The notes beneath the pieces were generated by a model, which saw only the letters and a program-made list of their open reading frames with translations, did no database searches and was not told the origin of the DNA. A stretch of DNA of 64,000 nt from an uncultured Pelagibacteraceae bacterium (GTDB taxonomy: Bacteria; Pseudomonadota; Alphaproteobacteria; Pelagibacterales; Pelagibacteraceae), in assembly GCA_902543535.1 (NCBI GenBank), contig CACBYG010000004.1, forward strand, positions 1-64,000. The letters run 5' to 3'. Position 1 is the first letter of the stretch. Each line of letters begins with the position of its first letter. Shown piece after piece: positions 1 through 10,419 of the stretch. The position numbers were made by a program, and so were the translations under genes.

Positions 1-850
1 CAAATTTACCATTGTATTTAATAAAAGGTGAATCTAGCCTCTGATTTAATAAACCGTCACAGGCGTATCTTGTTTTGTCTGAAATCCACTCTTCATTTAT
101 ATCCTCATTAATTATTGGCAAAACTCTTTTCACTTCCCAATCATATGTATCTACTCTTACATTTGATCCAACAGCATCCATCACATCGACAGTCTCTGTT
201 TTTTTAAGTTCCCAAGGTCTTGCTTCAAAGACATAAGGTTTTGATGTTAGAGCACCCACTGGACAAAGATCTATTACATTTGCTGACAATTCTGATTGCA
301 TTGACTGCTCTAAATACGTTGTAATTTGCATATCCTCTCCTCTACCAATTGCTCCTAACTCAGATACTCCAGCAACTTCAGTAGCAAATCTTACACATCG
401 AGTACAATGTATACATCTTGTCATTTGTGTCTTAATTAATGGTCCCATATATTTTTCTGGTACAGCTCTTTTGTTCTCTTTAAATCTTGATTTATCTACT
501 CCATAAAACATAGACTGGTCTTGAAGGTCACACTCACCACCTTGGTCACATACTGGGCAATCTAAAGGATGGTTAGCTAATAAAAATTCCATAACTCCTT
601 TTCTAGCTTTTTCAACAAAAGGAGTGTTAGTTTTAATATTCATTCCCTCAGTAGCAGGCATTGCACAAGAAGCTATTGGTTTAGGAGATTTTTCCATTTC
701 AACTAAACACATTCGACAGTTACCTGCTATTGATAATTTTTCGTGATAACAAAACCTGGGAATTTCTGCTCCAGCTTTTTCACATGCTTGTAGAACTGTT
801 AAACCTTCTTCTACCTCAATTTCAATGTCATTTACTTTTAATTTAGGCAT
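1..850 (-). CDS. nuoG: NADH-quinone oxidoreductase subunit G, N-terminal part (window edge)
   Basis: Partial gene: the start codon is at 848-850 and the 3' part lies beyond the window start; about 283 residues are visible. It is the large iron-sulfur subunit of the complex I peripheral arm. The translation begins [16 protein letters not shown] and shows the N-terminal [2Fe-2S] ligands Cys34, Cys45, Cys48 and Cys62, followed by the cysteine-rich segments [12 protein letters not shown] and [11 protein letters not shown] that bind the [4Fe-4S] clusters. It overlaps the end of nuoF by 8 bp, which suggests translational coupling. The identification is firm; the C-terminal molybdopterin-like domain cannot be assessed. 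Confidence 0.95.
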   Translation of the reverse strand, partial: MPKLKVNDIEIEVEEGLTVLQACEKAGAEIPRFCYHEKLSIAGNCRMCLVEMEKSPKPIASCAMPATEGMNIKTNTPFVEKARKGVMEFLLANHPLDCPVCDQGGECDLQDQSMFYGVDKSRFKENKRAVPEKYMGPLIKTQMTRCIHCTRCVRFATEVAGVSELGAIGRGEDMQITTYLEQSMQSELSANVIDLCPVGALTSKPYVFEARPWELKKTETVDVMDAVGSNVRVDTYDWEVKRVLPIINEDINEEWISDKTRYACDGLLNQRLDSPFIKYNGKF

Positions 851-2174
851 TTTTTTTATCTAATAAATGTTGGTCAACCAAATAAGGAATATTATTTTTT
901 TTCTGAACAATAGGATCTAAATTATTTCTTTCCTCAATTTCTTTTTTAAAATGTCTTAACAATCCCTGTACAGGCCATGATGATCCTTCACCAAATGCAC
1001 AAATTGTATGGCCGGCAATTTGGTTTGTTACATCACCAAGCATATCTACTTCATCTTTAGTAGCTTCTCCTTTTGCCATTCGTTCTAGCATTCTCCACAT
1101 CCATCCTGAGCCCTCTCTACATGGTGTACATTGGCCACAACTTTCATGTTTGTAAAATCTAGCTATCCTTGCCATACATTTAATGATGTCCTGGTCCTTG
1201 TTAATAACAACAATTCCAGCAGTTCCTAATCCACTTTTTTCAGCCATTAATGAATCAAAGTCCATAGTTAATGTCTCACATTTTTCTTTTGGTATTAGTG
1301 GCATTGATGAACCACCTGGAATTACAGCTTGTAAATTTTCCCATCCACCAATAACTCCTCCAGCATGGACCTCAATTAATTCTTTTAGAGGAATATTCAT
1401 TTCTTCCTCAACATTACATGGATTATTCACATTGCCTGAAATACAAAAAATTTTTGTACCTGTATTTTTTTCTCTACCTAGCGAGGAAAACCATTTTCCA
1501 CCTCTTCTAAGAATTGTTGGAACAACAGCTATCGTTTCAACGTTGTTAATAATTGTTGGGCATCCATAAAGTCCAATCAATGCTGGAAAAGGAGGTTTTA
1601 ATCTTGGTTGACCTTTTTTACCCTCTATACTTTCAAGTAAAGCTGTCTCTTCTCCGCAAATATAAGCACCTGCTCCATAGTGAATGTAGATATCCAAATC
1701 CCATCCAGTTCCAGCAGCATTTTCACCAATCAAATTTTTTTCATAAGCTTCATCGATAGCTGATTGTAATTTTTGACCCTCTATAAAATATTCACCTCTA
1801 ATATAAATATAACAAGCATGAGCTTGAACTGCATAAGAAGCTATTAGGCATCCTTCAATTAATTTGTGTGGCTCAAATCTAAGAATATCTCTATCTTTGC
1901 AAGTACCTGGTTCCGACTCGTCTGCATTAATAACTAAATAATGAGGTCTAGATCCGACCTCTTTTGGAGCAAAAGACCATTTTAAACCTGTAGGAAATCC
2001 TGCACCACCTCTGCCTCTAAGCTGTGAATCTTTTACTTCATTAATAATCCAATCTCTCCCTTTTGCTATTAATTCTGAAGTATTTACCCAATCACCTCTT
2101 GACTGAGCAGATTTAACATCTGTACCCATATCATTATATAAATTTTTAAAAATTCTGTCTTGATCTTTAAGCAT
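843..2174 (-). CDS. nuoF: NADH-quinone oxidoreductase subunit F
   Basis: 443 aa, normal for the 51-kDa flavoprotein subunit, which takes electrons from NADH to FMN and then to cluster N3. The NADH/FMN segment [14 protein letters not shown] is near residues 53-66. The [4Fe-4S] motif [12 protein letters not shown] sits near residue 345, with the fourth cysteine in HTICAFGEG. The start overlaps the end of nuoE by 8 bp and the end overlaps nuoG by 8 bp, so it belongs to one nuoABCDEFG transcript. Nothing unusual is seen. Confidence 0.97.
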   Translation of the reverse strand: MLKDQDRIFKNLYNDMGTDVKSAQSRGDWVNTSELIAKGRDWIINEVKDSQLRGRGGAGFPTGLKWSFAPKEVGSRPHYLVINADESEPGTCKDRDILRFEPHKLIEGCLIASYAVQAHACYIYIRGEYFIEGQKLQSAIDEAYEKNLIGENAAGTGWDLDIYIHYGAGAYICGEETALLESIEGKKGQPRLKPPFPALIGLYGCPTIINNVETIAVVPTILRRGGKWFSSLGREKNTGTKIFCISGNVNNPCNVEEEMNIPLKELIEVHAGGVIGGWENLQAVIPGGSSMPLIPKEKCETLTMDFDSLMAEKSGLGTAGIVVINKDQDIIKCMARIARFYKHESCGQCTPCREGSGWMWRMLERMAKGEATKDEVDMLGDVTNQIAGHTICAFGEGSSWPVQGLLRHFKKEIEERNNLDPIVQKKNNIPYLVDQHLLDKKNA

Positions 2175-2775
2175 TTTTTACATCCATAAGTGTTTTTCTA
2201 TTATTTTCAGGTTCAGTATTTAATCGTCCTCGATATGATCCTGGTTTTGGTTCTTCACCTTTTAAAATTTTATCAAATATTTCTATTGTTTTTTCTTTAT
2301 CTAAATCTTCATAATAATTATCATTGATTTGCATCATAGGAGCATTAACACATGCTCCTAAACATTCTACTTCCATCCAAGAACAACTTTTATCATTTGA
2401 TAATTCATTTTCTTTATGTGAAATTTTTTCCTTACAAGCTTCAACTAATTTATTCGCTCCTCTGATCATGCAAGGAGTAGTAGTACAAACCTGAACAAAG
2501 TACTTTCCTACTGGTGATAAATTGTACATGGTGTAAAAAGTTGCTACCTCATAAACTTTTATGTAAGGCATATCTAAAAACTTTGCGATATATTTCATGG
2601 CAGCCAACGGTATCCAATTATCATTCTGTTTTTGAGCAATATATAGTAAAGCCATCACAGCGCTTTGCTGTTTGCCTTCAGGATATTTTAAAACTATTTT
2701 GTTTGCCTCTTCCATCGAGGAAGAACTGAACTCAAAAGTTTCAGGTTGATTTTTTGAGGGTCTTCTTAAACTCAT
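2167..2775 (-). CDS. nuoE: NADH-quinone oxidoreductase subunit E
   Basis: 202 aa, the 24-kDa thioredoxin-like subunit carrying the off-path [2Fe-2S] cluster N1a. The four ligands are seen as CTTTPC (Cys-x4-Cys) and, further on, CLGAC (Cys-x3-Cys). Its start codon overlaps the nuoD stop by 4 bp (ATGA type). The C-terminal tail after the cluster domain (residues about 165-202) is polar and of low complexity. It is part of the complex I operon and pairs with NuoF and NuoG in the NADH-input module. Confidence 0.97.
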   Translation of the reverse strand: MSLRRPSKNQPETFEFSSSSMEEANKIVLKYPEGKQQSAVMALLYIAQKQNDNWIPLAAMKYIAKFLDMPYIKVYEVATFYTMYNLSPVGKYFVQVCTTTPCMIRGANKLVEACKEKISHKENELSNDKSCSWMEVECLGACVNAPMMQINDNYYEDLDKEKTIEIFDKILKGEEPKPGSYRGRLNTEPENNRKTLMDVKNA

Positions 2776-3947
2776 CTGTCCACCTCACCAAAAACTATAT
2801 CTAATGAACCTAATACTGCAGGCACATCAGCTAGCATATGTCCTTTAATTAAATAGTCCATTGATTGTAGATGTGAAAATCCAGGAGCTCTAATTTTACA
2901 TTTATATGGTTTATTTGATCCATCTGAAATCAGATAAACACCAAATTCTCCTTTTGGAGCTTCTACTGCTGTATAGATTTCATCTTTAGGAACTCTATAA
3001 CCCTCTGTAAAAAGTTTGAAATGATGAATAAGTGCTTCCATTGATTGTTTAATCTCTTTTTTTGAAGGTGGGCTTATCTTGCCATCTAAAGATTTTATTG
3101 GACCTTTTTCCATTTTAGAAAGACACTGCTTAATAATAGATACGCTTTCTTTCATTTCTTCTATTCTGCACAAATATCGGTCATAGCAATCTCCATTTTT
3201 TCCTACTGGAATTTTAAAATCTAATTGTTCATAACAATCATAAGGTTGAGATTTTCTTAAATCCCATGGAACGCCTGATCCTCTAATCATCACGCCTGAA
3301 AAAGAATAATCTAAAGCATCCTGTTTGGTAACAATTCCTATATCTACATTTCGTTGTTTAAAAATTCTATTTTCAGTTAATAAACTTTCTAAATCATTAA
3401 TTATTTTTGGAAATGTTTCACAAAATTCAGCTATATCCTCTTCCAAGCCTTGGGGTAAATCTTGATGAACTCCACCTGCTCTAAAATAATTTGCATGAAG
3501 TCGTGAACCAGAGACTCTCTCATAAAAACCCATTAGCTTTTCTCTTTCCTCAAATCCCCACAATGTAGGAGTTAAGGCACCAACATCCATAGCTTGAGTT
3601 GTGACGTTTAATATGTGACTTAAAATTCTTCCAATCTCACAAAATATAACTCTTATATATTGAGCTCTAATTGGAACATCTATTTCTAATATTTTTTCAG
3701 TTGCTAAAGCAAAGGCGTGTTCCTGATTCATTGGAGCAACATAATCTAGTCTATCAAAGTAAGGGACTGCTTGCATATAAGTTTTGTTTTCAATTAGTTT
3801 CTCGGTACCTCTGTGTAATAATCCAATATGAGGATCAGCTTTCTCAACTACTTCACCATCTAATTCTAAAATTAATCTTAACACACCATGGGCAGCTGGG
3901 TGTTGAGGACCAAAGTTTAAATTTAGGTTTTTAATTTTTTTTGTCAG
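2772..3947 (-). CDS. nuoD: NADH-quinone oxidoreductase subunit D (probable CTG start)
   Basis: 49-kDa subunit, which forms part of the quinone-binding pocket with NuoB. The family's N-terminal landmark [13 protein letters not shown] is present close to the start. The first in-frame ATG lies at 4025, inside nuoC, and would add 26 residues with no family resemblance. I prefer the CTG at 3945-3947, giving 391 aa beginning (M)[16 protein letters not shown], which matches the short leader usual in alphaproteobacteria; an AAGAAG stretch lies about 10 nt upstream. An ATT at 3933-3935 is an alternative. It overlaps nuoC by about 17 bp and nuoE by 4 bp. Function is firm; the start is inferred. Confidence 0.93.
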   Translation of the reverse strand: MTKKIKNLNLNFGPQHPAAHGVLRLILELDGEVVEKADPHIGLLHRGTEKLIENKTYMQAVPYFDRLDYVAPMNQEHAFALATEKILEIDVPIRAQYIRVIFCEIGRILSHILNVTTQAMDVGALTPTLWGFEEREKLMGFYERVSGSRLHANYFRAGGVHQDLPQGLEEDIAEFCETFPKIINDLESLLTENRIFKQRNVDIGIVTKQDALDYSFSGVMIRGSGVPWDLRKSQPYDCYEQLDFKIPVGKNGDCYDRYLCRIEEMKESVSIIKQCLSKMEKGPIKSLDGKISPPSKKEIKQSMEALIHHFKLFTEGYRVPKDEIYTAVEAPKGEFGVYLISDGSNKPYKCKIRAPGFSHLQSMDYLIKGHMLADVPAVLGSLDIVFGEVDR

Positions 3948-4536
3948 TATTATCCAATTCTTCTTTAATGTATCTAGTCCCTTCCCATGGACTTTCGTAA
4001 TCAAAATTTCTGTAGTTTTGTTCAAGTTTAACTGGCTCGCTTATTACTTTTTTTTGATCTTCACTGTATCTAACCTCTGTGTGTCCTGTTAAAGGAAAAT
4101 CTTTTCTGAGCGGATGTCCTTCAAAGCCATAATCAGTCAGTATTCTTCTTAAATCTGGATGATCTTTAAAAGAAACACCGTACATATCAAATACTTCTCT
4201 TTCCATCCAGTTAGCTCCTGGAAAGATACTAGTTATAGATGGTATGACTTCATTTTCTGCAATTGTATATTTAAGAATTATTCTTTGATTAAATTCATGA
4301 CTTAAAAATAAATATACTACTTCAAATCTTTGATTTTTTTCTGGATAATCAGTAACTGTTATATCGATAAGTTGTCTGAATTTAGTGTCATTGTTTGTTT
4401 TTAAAAACAAAACTACATCAATAAGGTCATCTTTGTCTGTTTCAAGATAAATCTGATTATGTCTTATCTCAGTTCTATTAATTTTAGTTGTTAATTCAGA
4501 ATTAATTTTTTTTTCTAGATCAATTAAATTTTGCAT
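3931..4536 (-). CDS. nuoC: NADH-quinone oxidoreductase subunit C
   Basis: 201 aa, the 30-kDa subunit of the complex I peripheral arm. The family signature [42 protein letters not shown] is recognisable around residues 109-150 (positions 4090-4210). It is a separate gene from nuoD, as in alphaproteobacteria and mitochondria, not the fused nuoCD of enterobacteria. It follows nuoB by 2 bp. No cofactor is expected in this subunit; it helps link the hydrophilic arm to the Q module. Confidence 0.96.
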   Translation of the reverse strand: MQNLIDLEKKINSELTTKINRTEIRHNQIYLETDKDDLIDVVLFLKTNNDTKFRQLIDITVTDYPEKNQRFEVVYLFLSHEFNQRIILKYTIAENEVIPSITSIFPGANWMEREVFDMYGVSFKDHPDLRRILTDYGFEGHPLRKDFPLTGHTEVRYSEDQKKVISEPVKLEQNYRNFDYESPWEGTRYIKEELDNTDKKN

Positions 4537-4538
4537 AA

Positions 4539-5054
4539 CTATCTTGTTATAGAGCCCTTGTTTCTAATTTTTTTTTGAAGTTGCAATATTCCATAAAGCA
4601 ATGCCTCTGCGGATGGAGGACATCCTGGTACGTACACATCAACAGGAACTATTCTATCGCAACCCCTCACTACAGAATATGAATAATGATAATACCCACC
4701 ACCATTTGCACAACTCCCCATTGAGATAACGTATCTTGGTTCTGGCATTTGGTCGTAAACTTTTCTTAAAGCAGGTGCCATTTTATTAGTCAAAGTGCCT
4801 GCTACAATCATTACATCTGATTGTCTTGGGGAAGCTCTTGGTGCAGCACCAAATCTTTCAAGATCATATCTTGGCATTGATGTTTGCATCATTTCGACAG
4901 CACAACAGGCTAATCCAAATGTCATCCAATGAAGTGATCCTGCCCTTGACCAATTTATTAAATTGTCTAGTGAAGTTGTAATAAATCCATTCTTGCTAAA
5001 ATCTTCTGCAAGTTGTTTAAATTCTTCAGGAACCTGATCTATTTTGTTTTGCAT
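4539..5054 (-). CDS. nuoB: NADH-quinone oxidoreductase subunit B
   Basis: 171 aa, the PSST subunit holding cluster N2, the last iron-sulfur centre before quinone. The tandem cysteines are seen in LACCAVEMM near residue 50, followed by [14 protein letters not shown] and the last ligand in [14 protein letters not shown]. Length and motif order are normal. It lies between nuoA (12 bp spacer) and nuoC (2 bp spacer) in the minus-strand operon. Confidence 0.97.
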   Translation of the reverse strand: MQNKIDQVPEEFKQLAEDFSKNGFITTSLDNLINWSRAGSLHWMTFGLACCAVEMMQTSMPRYDLERFGAAPRASPRQSDVMIVAGTLTNKMAPALRKVYDQMPEPRYVISMGSCANGGGYYHYSYSVVRGCDRIVPVDVYVPGCPPSAEALLYGILQLQKKIRNKGSITR

Positions 5055-5066
5055 TGTAATTAAATT

Positions 5067-5435
5067 TTATTCCCAGTCTAAAGCACCTTTTTTCCACTCA
5101 TAAATAAAACCAATTGTAAGAATGAAGAGAAAAATCATCATTGATGAAAAACCTAATAAACCGATATTTCCAAGAGAAATTGCCCAAGGAAAAAGAAAAG
5201 CAATTTCTAAATCAAAAATAATAAATAATATTGCTACCAAATAAAATCTAACATCAAACTCCATCCTGGAGTCTTCAAAAGGTTCAAATCCACACTCATA
5301 AGCGGAAAGCTTTTCAGGATCTGGTCTTTTTGGTGAAAGAATAAAATTTATCATCACAAAAGCACAACTCAATCCTAATGCTAGAACTAGAAAAATTATT
5401 ATGGGTAAGTAATTTTGTAAAAAATCAGATAACAT
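5067..5435 (-). CDS. nuoA: NADH-quinone oxidoreductase subunit A
   Basis: 122 aa membrane subunit with three predicted hydrophobic helices (roughly residues 8-30, 64-84 and 90-112) and the conserved segment YECGFEPF between the first two, whose cysteine sits in a loop near the quinone site. It is the first gene of the nuo operon; the upstream 160 bp up to tRNA-Asp should contain the promoter. Length and motif are normal for the family. Confidence 0.96.
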   Translation of the reverse strand: MLSDFLQNYLPIIIFLVLALGLSCAFVMINFILSPKRPDPEKLSAYECGFEPFEDSRMEFDVRFYLVAILFIIFDLEIAFLFPWAISLGNIGLLGFSSMMIFLFILTIGFIYEWKKGALDWE

Positions 5436-5526
5436 TGAAGTCTATATAGCACTTTTTTTTTGTTGTAGAAGAGCTCTTACGTCACATTTTATTGAAAAAA
5501 AAAATTAACAATTTCAATAACTTATA

Positions 5527-5540
5527 TACGGTATACCATA
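5527..5540. promoter_or_regulatory. Inverted repeat upstream of nuoA (possible operator)
   Basis: TACGGTATACCATA is a 14-bp near-palindrome (one mismatched pair) about 95 bp before the nuoA start, in the only long spacer in front of the complex I operon. It could bind a dimeric regulator, but an AT-rich spacer produces palindromes by chance, and I recognise no known operator. Low confidence. Confidence 0.22.
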
Positions 5541-5594
5541 AAAACTAACAATATCAGTATGTTAGGTAATTATGTCTATTTTTATGAAAAAAAG

Positions 5595-5671
5595 TGGCGG
5601 GAGTGAAGGGACTCGAACCCTCGACCTATCGCGTGACAGGCGATCGCTCTAACCAACTGAGCTACACCCCC
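5595..5671 (-). tRNA. tRNA-Asp (GTC)
   Basis: A complete 77-nt cloverleaf reads on the minus strand. Acceptor GGGGGTG pairs with CACTCCC, the D arm contains AGCTCAGTTGGTTAGAGC, the anticodon loop is CTGTCAC (anticodon GTC), the T arm contains GGTTCGAGTCC, and the 3' CCA is encoded. It lies 12 bp downstream of tRNA-Val and upstream of nuoA, so the two tRNAs are probably co-transcribed. Confidence 0.97.
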
Positions 5672-5683
5672 ACTTTTGATTCT

Positions 5684-5759
5684 TGGTGGGCAGTATAGGA
5701 CTCGAACCTATGACCCCCTCGGTGTAAACGAGATGCTCTACCAACTGAGCTAACCGCCC
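5684..5759 (-). tRNA. tRNA-Val (TAC)
   Basis: A 76-nt minus-strand cloverleaf: acceptor GGGCGGT, D arm TTAGCTCAGTTGGTAGAGC, anticodon loop TTTACAC (anticodon TAC), T arm GGTTCGAGTCC, and an encoded CCA end. It is the upstream member of a Val-Asp tRNA pair located between lon and nuoA. Confidence 0.97.
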
Positions 5760-5841
5760 ATAACCAAAAAGTAACGTGATTTATATCTTCTAGATCAATA
5801 ACGTCAAGATCTATTAATTAGTATAAAATAGGGGGAAATAA

Positions 5842-5961
5842 TTAAAATCCACCTCTCCAATTAGTCTTATTTTCAAAACTATCTTTCTCTTGTTTGGAAG
5901 TGGGTCTAAATAAATAAATTAATAAAAATACAATTACGAATAAAGTTATTAATAGTTCCAT
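5842..5961 (-). CDS. 39-aa single-pass membrane microprotein
   Basis: Begins MELLITLFVIVFLLIYLF and ends with a polar tail RPTSKQEKDSFENKTNWRGGF. One strongly hydrophobic helix (residues about 2-18) is followed by a charged segment, the usual shape of a small membrane-anchored protein. The start is 16 bp downstream of the lon stop on the same strand, so it could be read through from lon. Function unknown. The clean hydrophobic/polar division supports a real gene, but at this length conservation is needed to be sure. Confidence 0.5.
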   Translation of the reverse strand: MELLITLFVIVFLLIYLFRPTSKQEKDSFENKTNWRGGF

Positions 5962-5977
5962 TTTAGTGATTTATTTA

Positions 5978-8356
5978 TTACTGAATACTAGCTTGAGATT
6001 TGTCATCTTTTTTAGATATGTCAACTTCAACCCATTCTGTAGGTTTTAATTCTTTTGTTAACGCTATTTTAATTACTTGATCAGCGTGTTCTACAGGAGT
6101 AATTTTTATATCTTCTTTTATTTTTTTTGGCATATCTACGAGATCTTTTTCATTTTCTTTTGGTATTAACACCTCTTTAATACCTGCTCTATGCGCTGCT
6201 AATAATTTTTCCTTTAATCCACCAATCTGTAAAACCTGACCTGTTAAAGTAACTTCTCCCGTCATTGCTAAGTCTTTTCTCACTGGGATATTTGCAATTG
6301 AAGATACAATAGATGTAACCATTCCAACTCCAGCAGATGGGCCATCTTTAGGTGTAGCACCTTCAGGAACATGAATATGAAAATCTTTTTTTTCAAAAAT
6401 AGGTGGAATAATCCCGTATTCTAAACATTTAGATCTAACAAAAGATTTTGCAGCTTTCACCGACTCTTGCATTACATCACCAAGTTTACCTGTAATTTGC
6501 ATTCTTCCTTTACCAGGCATAGTGACTGTTTCGATTTTAAGGATCTCTCCTCCATATTCTGTCCAAGCAAGTCCAACAACAATACCAACTTTATTATCAT
6601 TCTCTAGTTCACCGAAATTAAATTTTGCAACTCCAAGAAAGTCAGATAAATTATTGTTATTAACATTTACCTCCTTTTCTTCGCCAGCAACAATTTTTTT
6701 TACAACTTTTCGTGCTATTTTTGAAATCTCTCTTTCTAAATTTCGTACACCAGATTCTTTTGTGTAGCCCCTTATTACTTCTTTAATAATATCGTCACTT
6801 AAATTCATTTCTTTCTCTTTAACACCATTGTCTTTTATCTGTTTAGGTAACAAGTATTTATTAGCAATATTAATTTTTTCATCTTCTGTATAACCGGCAA
6901 GTCTAATTACTTCCATTCTATCTAGTAGTGGTGGAAGTATATTTAGTGTATTTGCAGTCGTTACAAACATTACATCTGATAGATCATAATCCACCTCTAG
7001 ATAATGGTCATTAAATGAAGTGTTTTGTTCTGGATCTAAAGCCTCCAATAAAGCAGAGGAAGGATCTCCCCTATAATCATTGCCTATTTTATCAATCTCA
7101 TCTAATAAAATTAAAGGATTTTTGGTTCCAGCTTTTTTCATCATCTGAATGATTTTGCCAGGAAGTGAGCCTATGTAAGTTCTTCTGTGACCTCTAATTT
7201 CAGCCTCATCTCTCATACCTCCAACTGACATTCTTACAAATTCTCTATTTGTAGCTTTAGCAATTGACTTTCCTAATGAAGTTTTACCAACACCTGGCGG
7301 TCCAACTAAACATAAAATTGGACCTTTAATTTTTTCCATTCTTTTTTGAACTGCAAGAAATTCTACTATTCTCTCTTTAATTTTTTCTAAACCAAAGTGA
7401 TCCTTATCTAGTGTATTTTGCGCTTTAGCTAAATCAATGTCAACTTCACTTTTTTTATTCCATGGAAGTTCTGTCATCCAATCCAAATAATTTCTAACTA
7501 CTGTGGCCTCAGCTGACATAGGACTCATATTTTTTAATTTTTTTAACTCCTGAAAACATTTTTTTTCTATATCTTTTGGCATCTTAGCTTTAGTAATAGC
7601 TTTATTAATACTAGATGTTTCATCTTTACCATCTTCAATTTCACCAAGTTCTTTTTGAATAGCTTTTAGTTGTTCGTTTAAGTAATATTCTCGTTGAGTT
7701 TTTTCCATTTGAGTTTTAACTCTTCCTCTAATTCTCTTCTCGACACCAATTATACTAGTTTCATTTTCCATAATTTTAATTATAGCATTCAATCTTTTCT
7801 TGACATCGTTAGTTTCAAAAATTTGTTGTTTTTCAGATATGGATGCTGATATGTGAGATGCTATATTGTCAGCAATTTGAGATGGGTCTTTTAATTGCTT
7901 AATGGTATTTATCGTTTCATTAGATATTTTTTTATTAATAGAAGTCAGCTTTTCTAACCTTCTTAAGGCTGTAGCTGCTAATGGAAATAAATCTTCATCT
8001 TTAGATAGAACATCATTAAAGTATGTATAATCACATGTAATAAATTTTTCATTATCTTTAAATTCTAAAATTTTAACTCTTTTAATACCTTCCACCAAAA
8101 CTTTAACAGTACCGTCAGGCAATTTTAGTAACTGTAAAATGTTACCTTCACATCCATGCATAAAGACATCTGTTTTACTTGGATCATCAATTTCAGAGTT
8201 TTTTTGAGTGACCAGGATAATTTTTTTATCCTTTTTCATAACTTCATTTAATGCAGAAATAGATTTATCTCTTCCAACAAATAATGGAATAACCATGCTC
8301 GGAAAGACCACAATGTCTCGTAAGGGAAGTAACGGTAGTGAGATTTTAACATCCAT
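5978..8356 (-). CDS. lon: ATP-dependent protease La (Lon)
   Basis: 792 aa. An N-terminal substrate-binding LON domain covers about residues 5-200, then a coiled linker, an AAA+ module with Walker A GPPGVGKTS at 352-360 and Walker B LLDEIDK, and the C-terminal protease with the catalytic dyad Ser674 (KDGPSAG) and Lys715 (GGLKEK). Lon degrades misfolded and selected regulatory proteins in the cytoplasm. It is the last large gene of the tig-clpP-clpX-lon run, 60 bp after clpX. In many proteobacteria hupB follows lon; here a microprotein and two tRNAs follow, and the HU gene is at 55.4 kb. Confidence 0.98.
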   Translation of the reverse strand: MDVKISLPLLPLRDIVVFPSMVIPLFVGRDKSISALNEVMKKDKKIILVTQKNSEIDDPSKTDVFMHGCEGNILQLLKLPDGTVKVLVEGIKRVKILEFKDNEKFITCDYTYFNDVLSKDEDLFPLAATALRRLEKLTSINKKISNETINTIKQLKDPSQIADNIASHISASISEKQQIFETNDVKKRLNAIIKIMENETSIIGVEKRIRGRVKTQMEKTQREYYLNEQLKAIQKELGEIEDGKDETSSINKAITKAKMPKDIEKKCFQELKKLKNMSPMSAEATVVRNYLDWMTELPWNKKSEVDIDLAKAQNTLDKDHFGLEKIKERIVEFLAVQKRMEKIKGPILCLVGPPGVGKTSLGKSIAKATNREFVRMSVGGMRDEAEIRGHRRTYIGSLPGKIIQMMKKAGTKNPLILLDEIDKIGNDYRGDPSSALLEALDPEQNTSFNDHYLEVDYDLSDVMFVTTANTLNILPPLLDRMEVIRLAGYTEDEKINIANKYLLPKQIKDNGVKEKEMNLSDDIIKEVIRGYTKESGVRNLEREISKIARKVVKKIVAGEEKEVNVNNNNLSDFLGVAKFNFGELENDNKVGIVVGLAWTEYGGEILKIETVTMPGKGRMQITGKLGDVMQESVKAAKSFVRSKCLEYGIIPPIFEKKDFHIHVPEGATPKDGPSAGVGMVTSIVSSIANIPVRKDLAMTGEVTLTGQVLQIGGLKEKLLAAHRAGIKEVLIPKENEKDLVDMPKKIKEDIKITPVEHADQVIKIALTKELKPTEWVEVDISKKDDKSQASIQ

Positions 8357-8416
8357 GTCTATAATATGGATATTATATTTTATTTTGCAATAGGTTTTTA
8401 CAATTTATTAAGGATA

Positions 8417-9685
8417 TTAAGCCGCTGTAGTCTTATTTGACTTAGATTTATTATCATCTTTTGAATGAACCAAAATAGGTTGGGACTGACCTTTCGCAGC
8501 ACTTGCATCAACAATTACTTCATCAATATTTTCTTGACTTGGTAAATCATACATTGTTTTTAACAAAATGTTTTCTAAGATTGATCTTAATCCTCTAGCA
8601 CCTGTTTTTTTTTTAATCGCCTTTTGTGCTATTTCCTTAAGAGCGTTTTCTTTAAAAATTAATTTAGCACCATCTAATTTAAATAATTCTTGATATTGTT
8701 TTGTTAAAGAATTTTTTGGCTCCTGTAATATTTTTATTAAAGACTTTTCGTCTAAATCTTCAAGAGTAGCAATCATTGGTAGTCTACCTATAAACTCTGG
8801 AATTAATCCAAATTTTAATAGATCCTCAGGCTCAAGTCCTTTCATCCATTCTCCAGTTTTCTTATCTTGAGTATTTTTCACATCAGCACCAAATCCGATA
8901 GAAGTGCCTTTATCCCTTTGAGAAATAATTTTATCTAGTCCAGCAAAAGCACCTCCACAAATAAATAATATGTTTGTTGTATCAACTTGTAAAAATTCTT
9001 GTTGTGGGTGTTTTCTTCCACCTTGAGGAGGTACACTAGCAACAGTTCCTTCCATAATTTTTAATAAAGCTTGTTGTACACCCTCACCTGATACATCTCT
9101 TGTAATTGATGGATTCTCAGATTTTCGACTTATTTTGTCAACTTCATCAATGTAAACAATACCTCTTTGAGCTTTTTCAACATTATAATCAGAAGCTTGT
9201 AACAATTTTAAAATAATATTTTCAACATCTTCACCAACATAGCCAGCTTCTGTTAATGTAGTTGCATCTGCCATTGTAAACGGAACGTCTAAAATTCTAG
9301 CAAGAGTTTGTGCTAATAAAGTCTTACCACATCCTGTGGGGCCAACAAGTAGTATGTTAGATTTAGAAAGCTCAACATTTTTACTTGTCTTACTTTCATA
9401 ATTTAGTCTCTTATAATGATTATGAACTGCTACGGATAAAACCTTTTTAGCATGAGCTTGTCCAATTACATAATCATCTAATACTGTGCAAATTTCTTTA
9501 GGTGAAGGAAGACCATCTTGATGTTTAACAAAAGTATCTTTGCTCTCTTCTTTAATAATGTCCATGCATAGTTCAACACATTCATCACAAATAAACACAG
9601 TTGGTCCAGCTATTAATTTTCTTACCTCGTGCTGACTCTTTCCACAGAAAGAACAGTAAAGAATATTTTTATTATTTGTTGTCAT
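8417..9685 (-). CDS. clpX: ClpXP protease ATPase subunit ClpX
   Basis: 422 aa AAA+ unfoldase that feeds substrates to ClpP. The N-terminal zinc-binding domain has Cys11, Cys14, Cys33 and Cys36. Walker A GPTGCGKT is at 115-122, the pore RKH loop reads GGRKHPQQ, and the ClpP-docking IGF loop is present as IGFGADV. Length is normal. It follows clpP by 90 bp and precedes lon on the same strand. The C-terminus has a short polar tail rich in Ser, Lys and Asp. Confidence 0.98.
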   Translation of the reverse strand: MTTNNKNILYCSFCGKSQHEVRKLIAGPTVFICDECVELCMDIIKEESKDTFVKHQDGLPSPKEICTVLDDYVIGQAHAKKVLSVAVHNHYKRLNYESKTSKNVELSKSNILLVGPTGCGKTLLAQTLARILDVPFTMADATTLTEAGYVGEDVENIILKLLQASDYNVEKAQRGIVYIDEVDKISRKSENPSITRDVSGEGVQQALLKIMEGTVASVPPQGGRKHPQQEFLQVDTTNILFICGGAFAGLDKIISQRDKGTSIGFGADVKNTQDKKTGEWMKGLEPEDLLKFGLIPEFIGRLPMIATLEDLDEKSLIKILQEPKNSLTKQYQELFKLDGAKLIFKENALKEIAQKAIKKKTGARGLRSILENILLKTMYDLPSQENIDEVIVDASAAKGQSQPILVHSKDDNKSKSNKTTAA

Positions 9686-9775
9686 AATTTTTTAAACGAA
9701 TCAATCTAGATACTTTATTATAGAAGACTCCCACTAATCAAGTTTGGAATAATATAAATCAATATCTAGTGTATA

Positions 9776-10387
9776 TTAAGATCTTTTTTCTACAACTTCG
9801 TCAATAAGACCAAACGACCTTGCAACATCAGCAGTCATAAAATTATCTCTTTCAAGAGCAGATTTCACCTCATCAACACTCTTACCTGTATGTTTTGAAT
9901 AGATTTCATTTAATCTTTTTTTCAAGGATAAAACCTCATTCGCGTGAATCTCTATATCAGTTGCTTGACCTTGAAAACCTGCTGAGGGTTGGTGAACCAT
10001 TATTCTTGAATTTGGTAATGAAAATCTTTTTCCTTTAGTTCCAGCTGCTAATAAAAAAGATCCCATCGATGCAGCCTGTCCTATACATAGTGTTGAGATA
10101 TCAGGTTTTACATATTGCATTGTATCATAAATTCCAAGACCAGCTGTTACAAGACCTCCAGGACTATTGATATATAAATAAATTTCCTTTTTAGGATCTT
10201 CTGCTTCTAAAAATAATAGTTGAGCTGTTACTAGTGAGGCTACATTATCATTAATTTGACCCGTTAGAAAAATTATTCTTTCTTTTAAAAGTCTTGAATA
10301 AATATCGTATGCTCTCTCACCCTTGCTAGATTGTTCAACAACCATTGGAACCAGGTTACTCATTTGTTCAAATAATTTTGTTGTCAT
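9776..10387 (-). CDS. clpP: ATP-dependent Clp protease proteolytic subunit
   Basis: 203 aa serine peptidase that forms the tetradecameric chamber used with ClpX. The triad is visible as Ser107 (GQAASMGS), His132 (MVHQPSAG) and Asp181 (ERDNFMTA). Length is normal. It lies 32 bp downstream of tig, matching the conserved tig-clpP-clpX order. Confidence 0.98.
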   Translation of the reverse strand: MTTKLFEQMSNLVPMVVEQSSKGERAYDIYSRLLKERIIFLTGQINDNVASLVTAQLLFLEAEDPKKEIYLYINSPGGLVTAGLGIYDTMQYVKPDISTLCIGQAASMGSFLLAAGTKGKRFSLPNSRIMVHQPSAGFQGQATDIEIHANEVLSLKKRLNEIYSKHTGKSVDEVKSALERDNFMTADVARSFGLIDEVVEKRS

Positions 10388-10419
10388 AATTGATTCGACC
10401 TCACTTATACAACTTGAGA

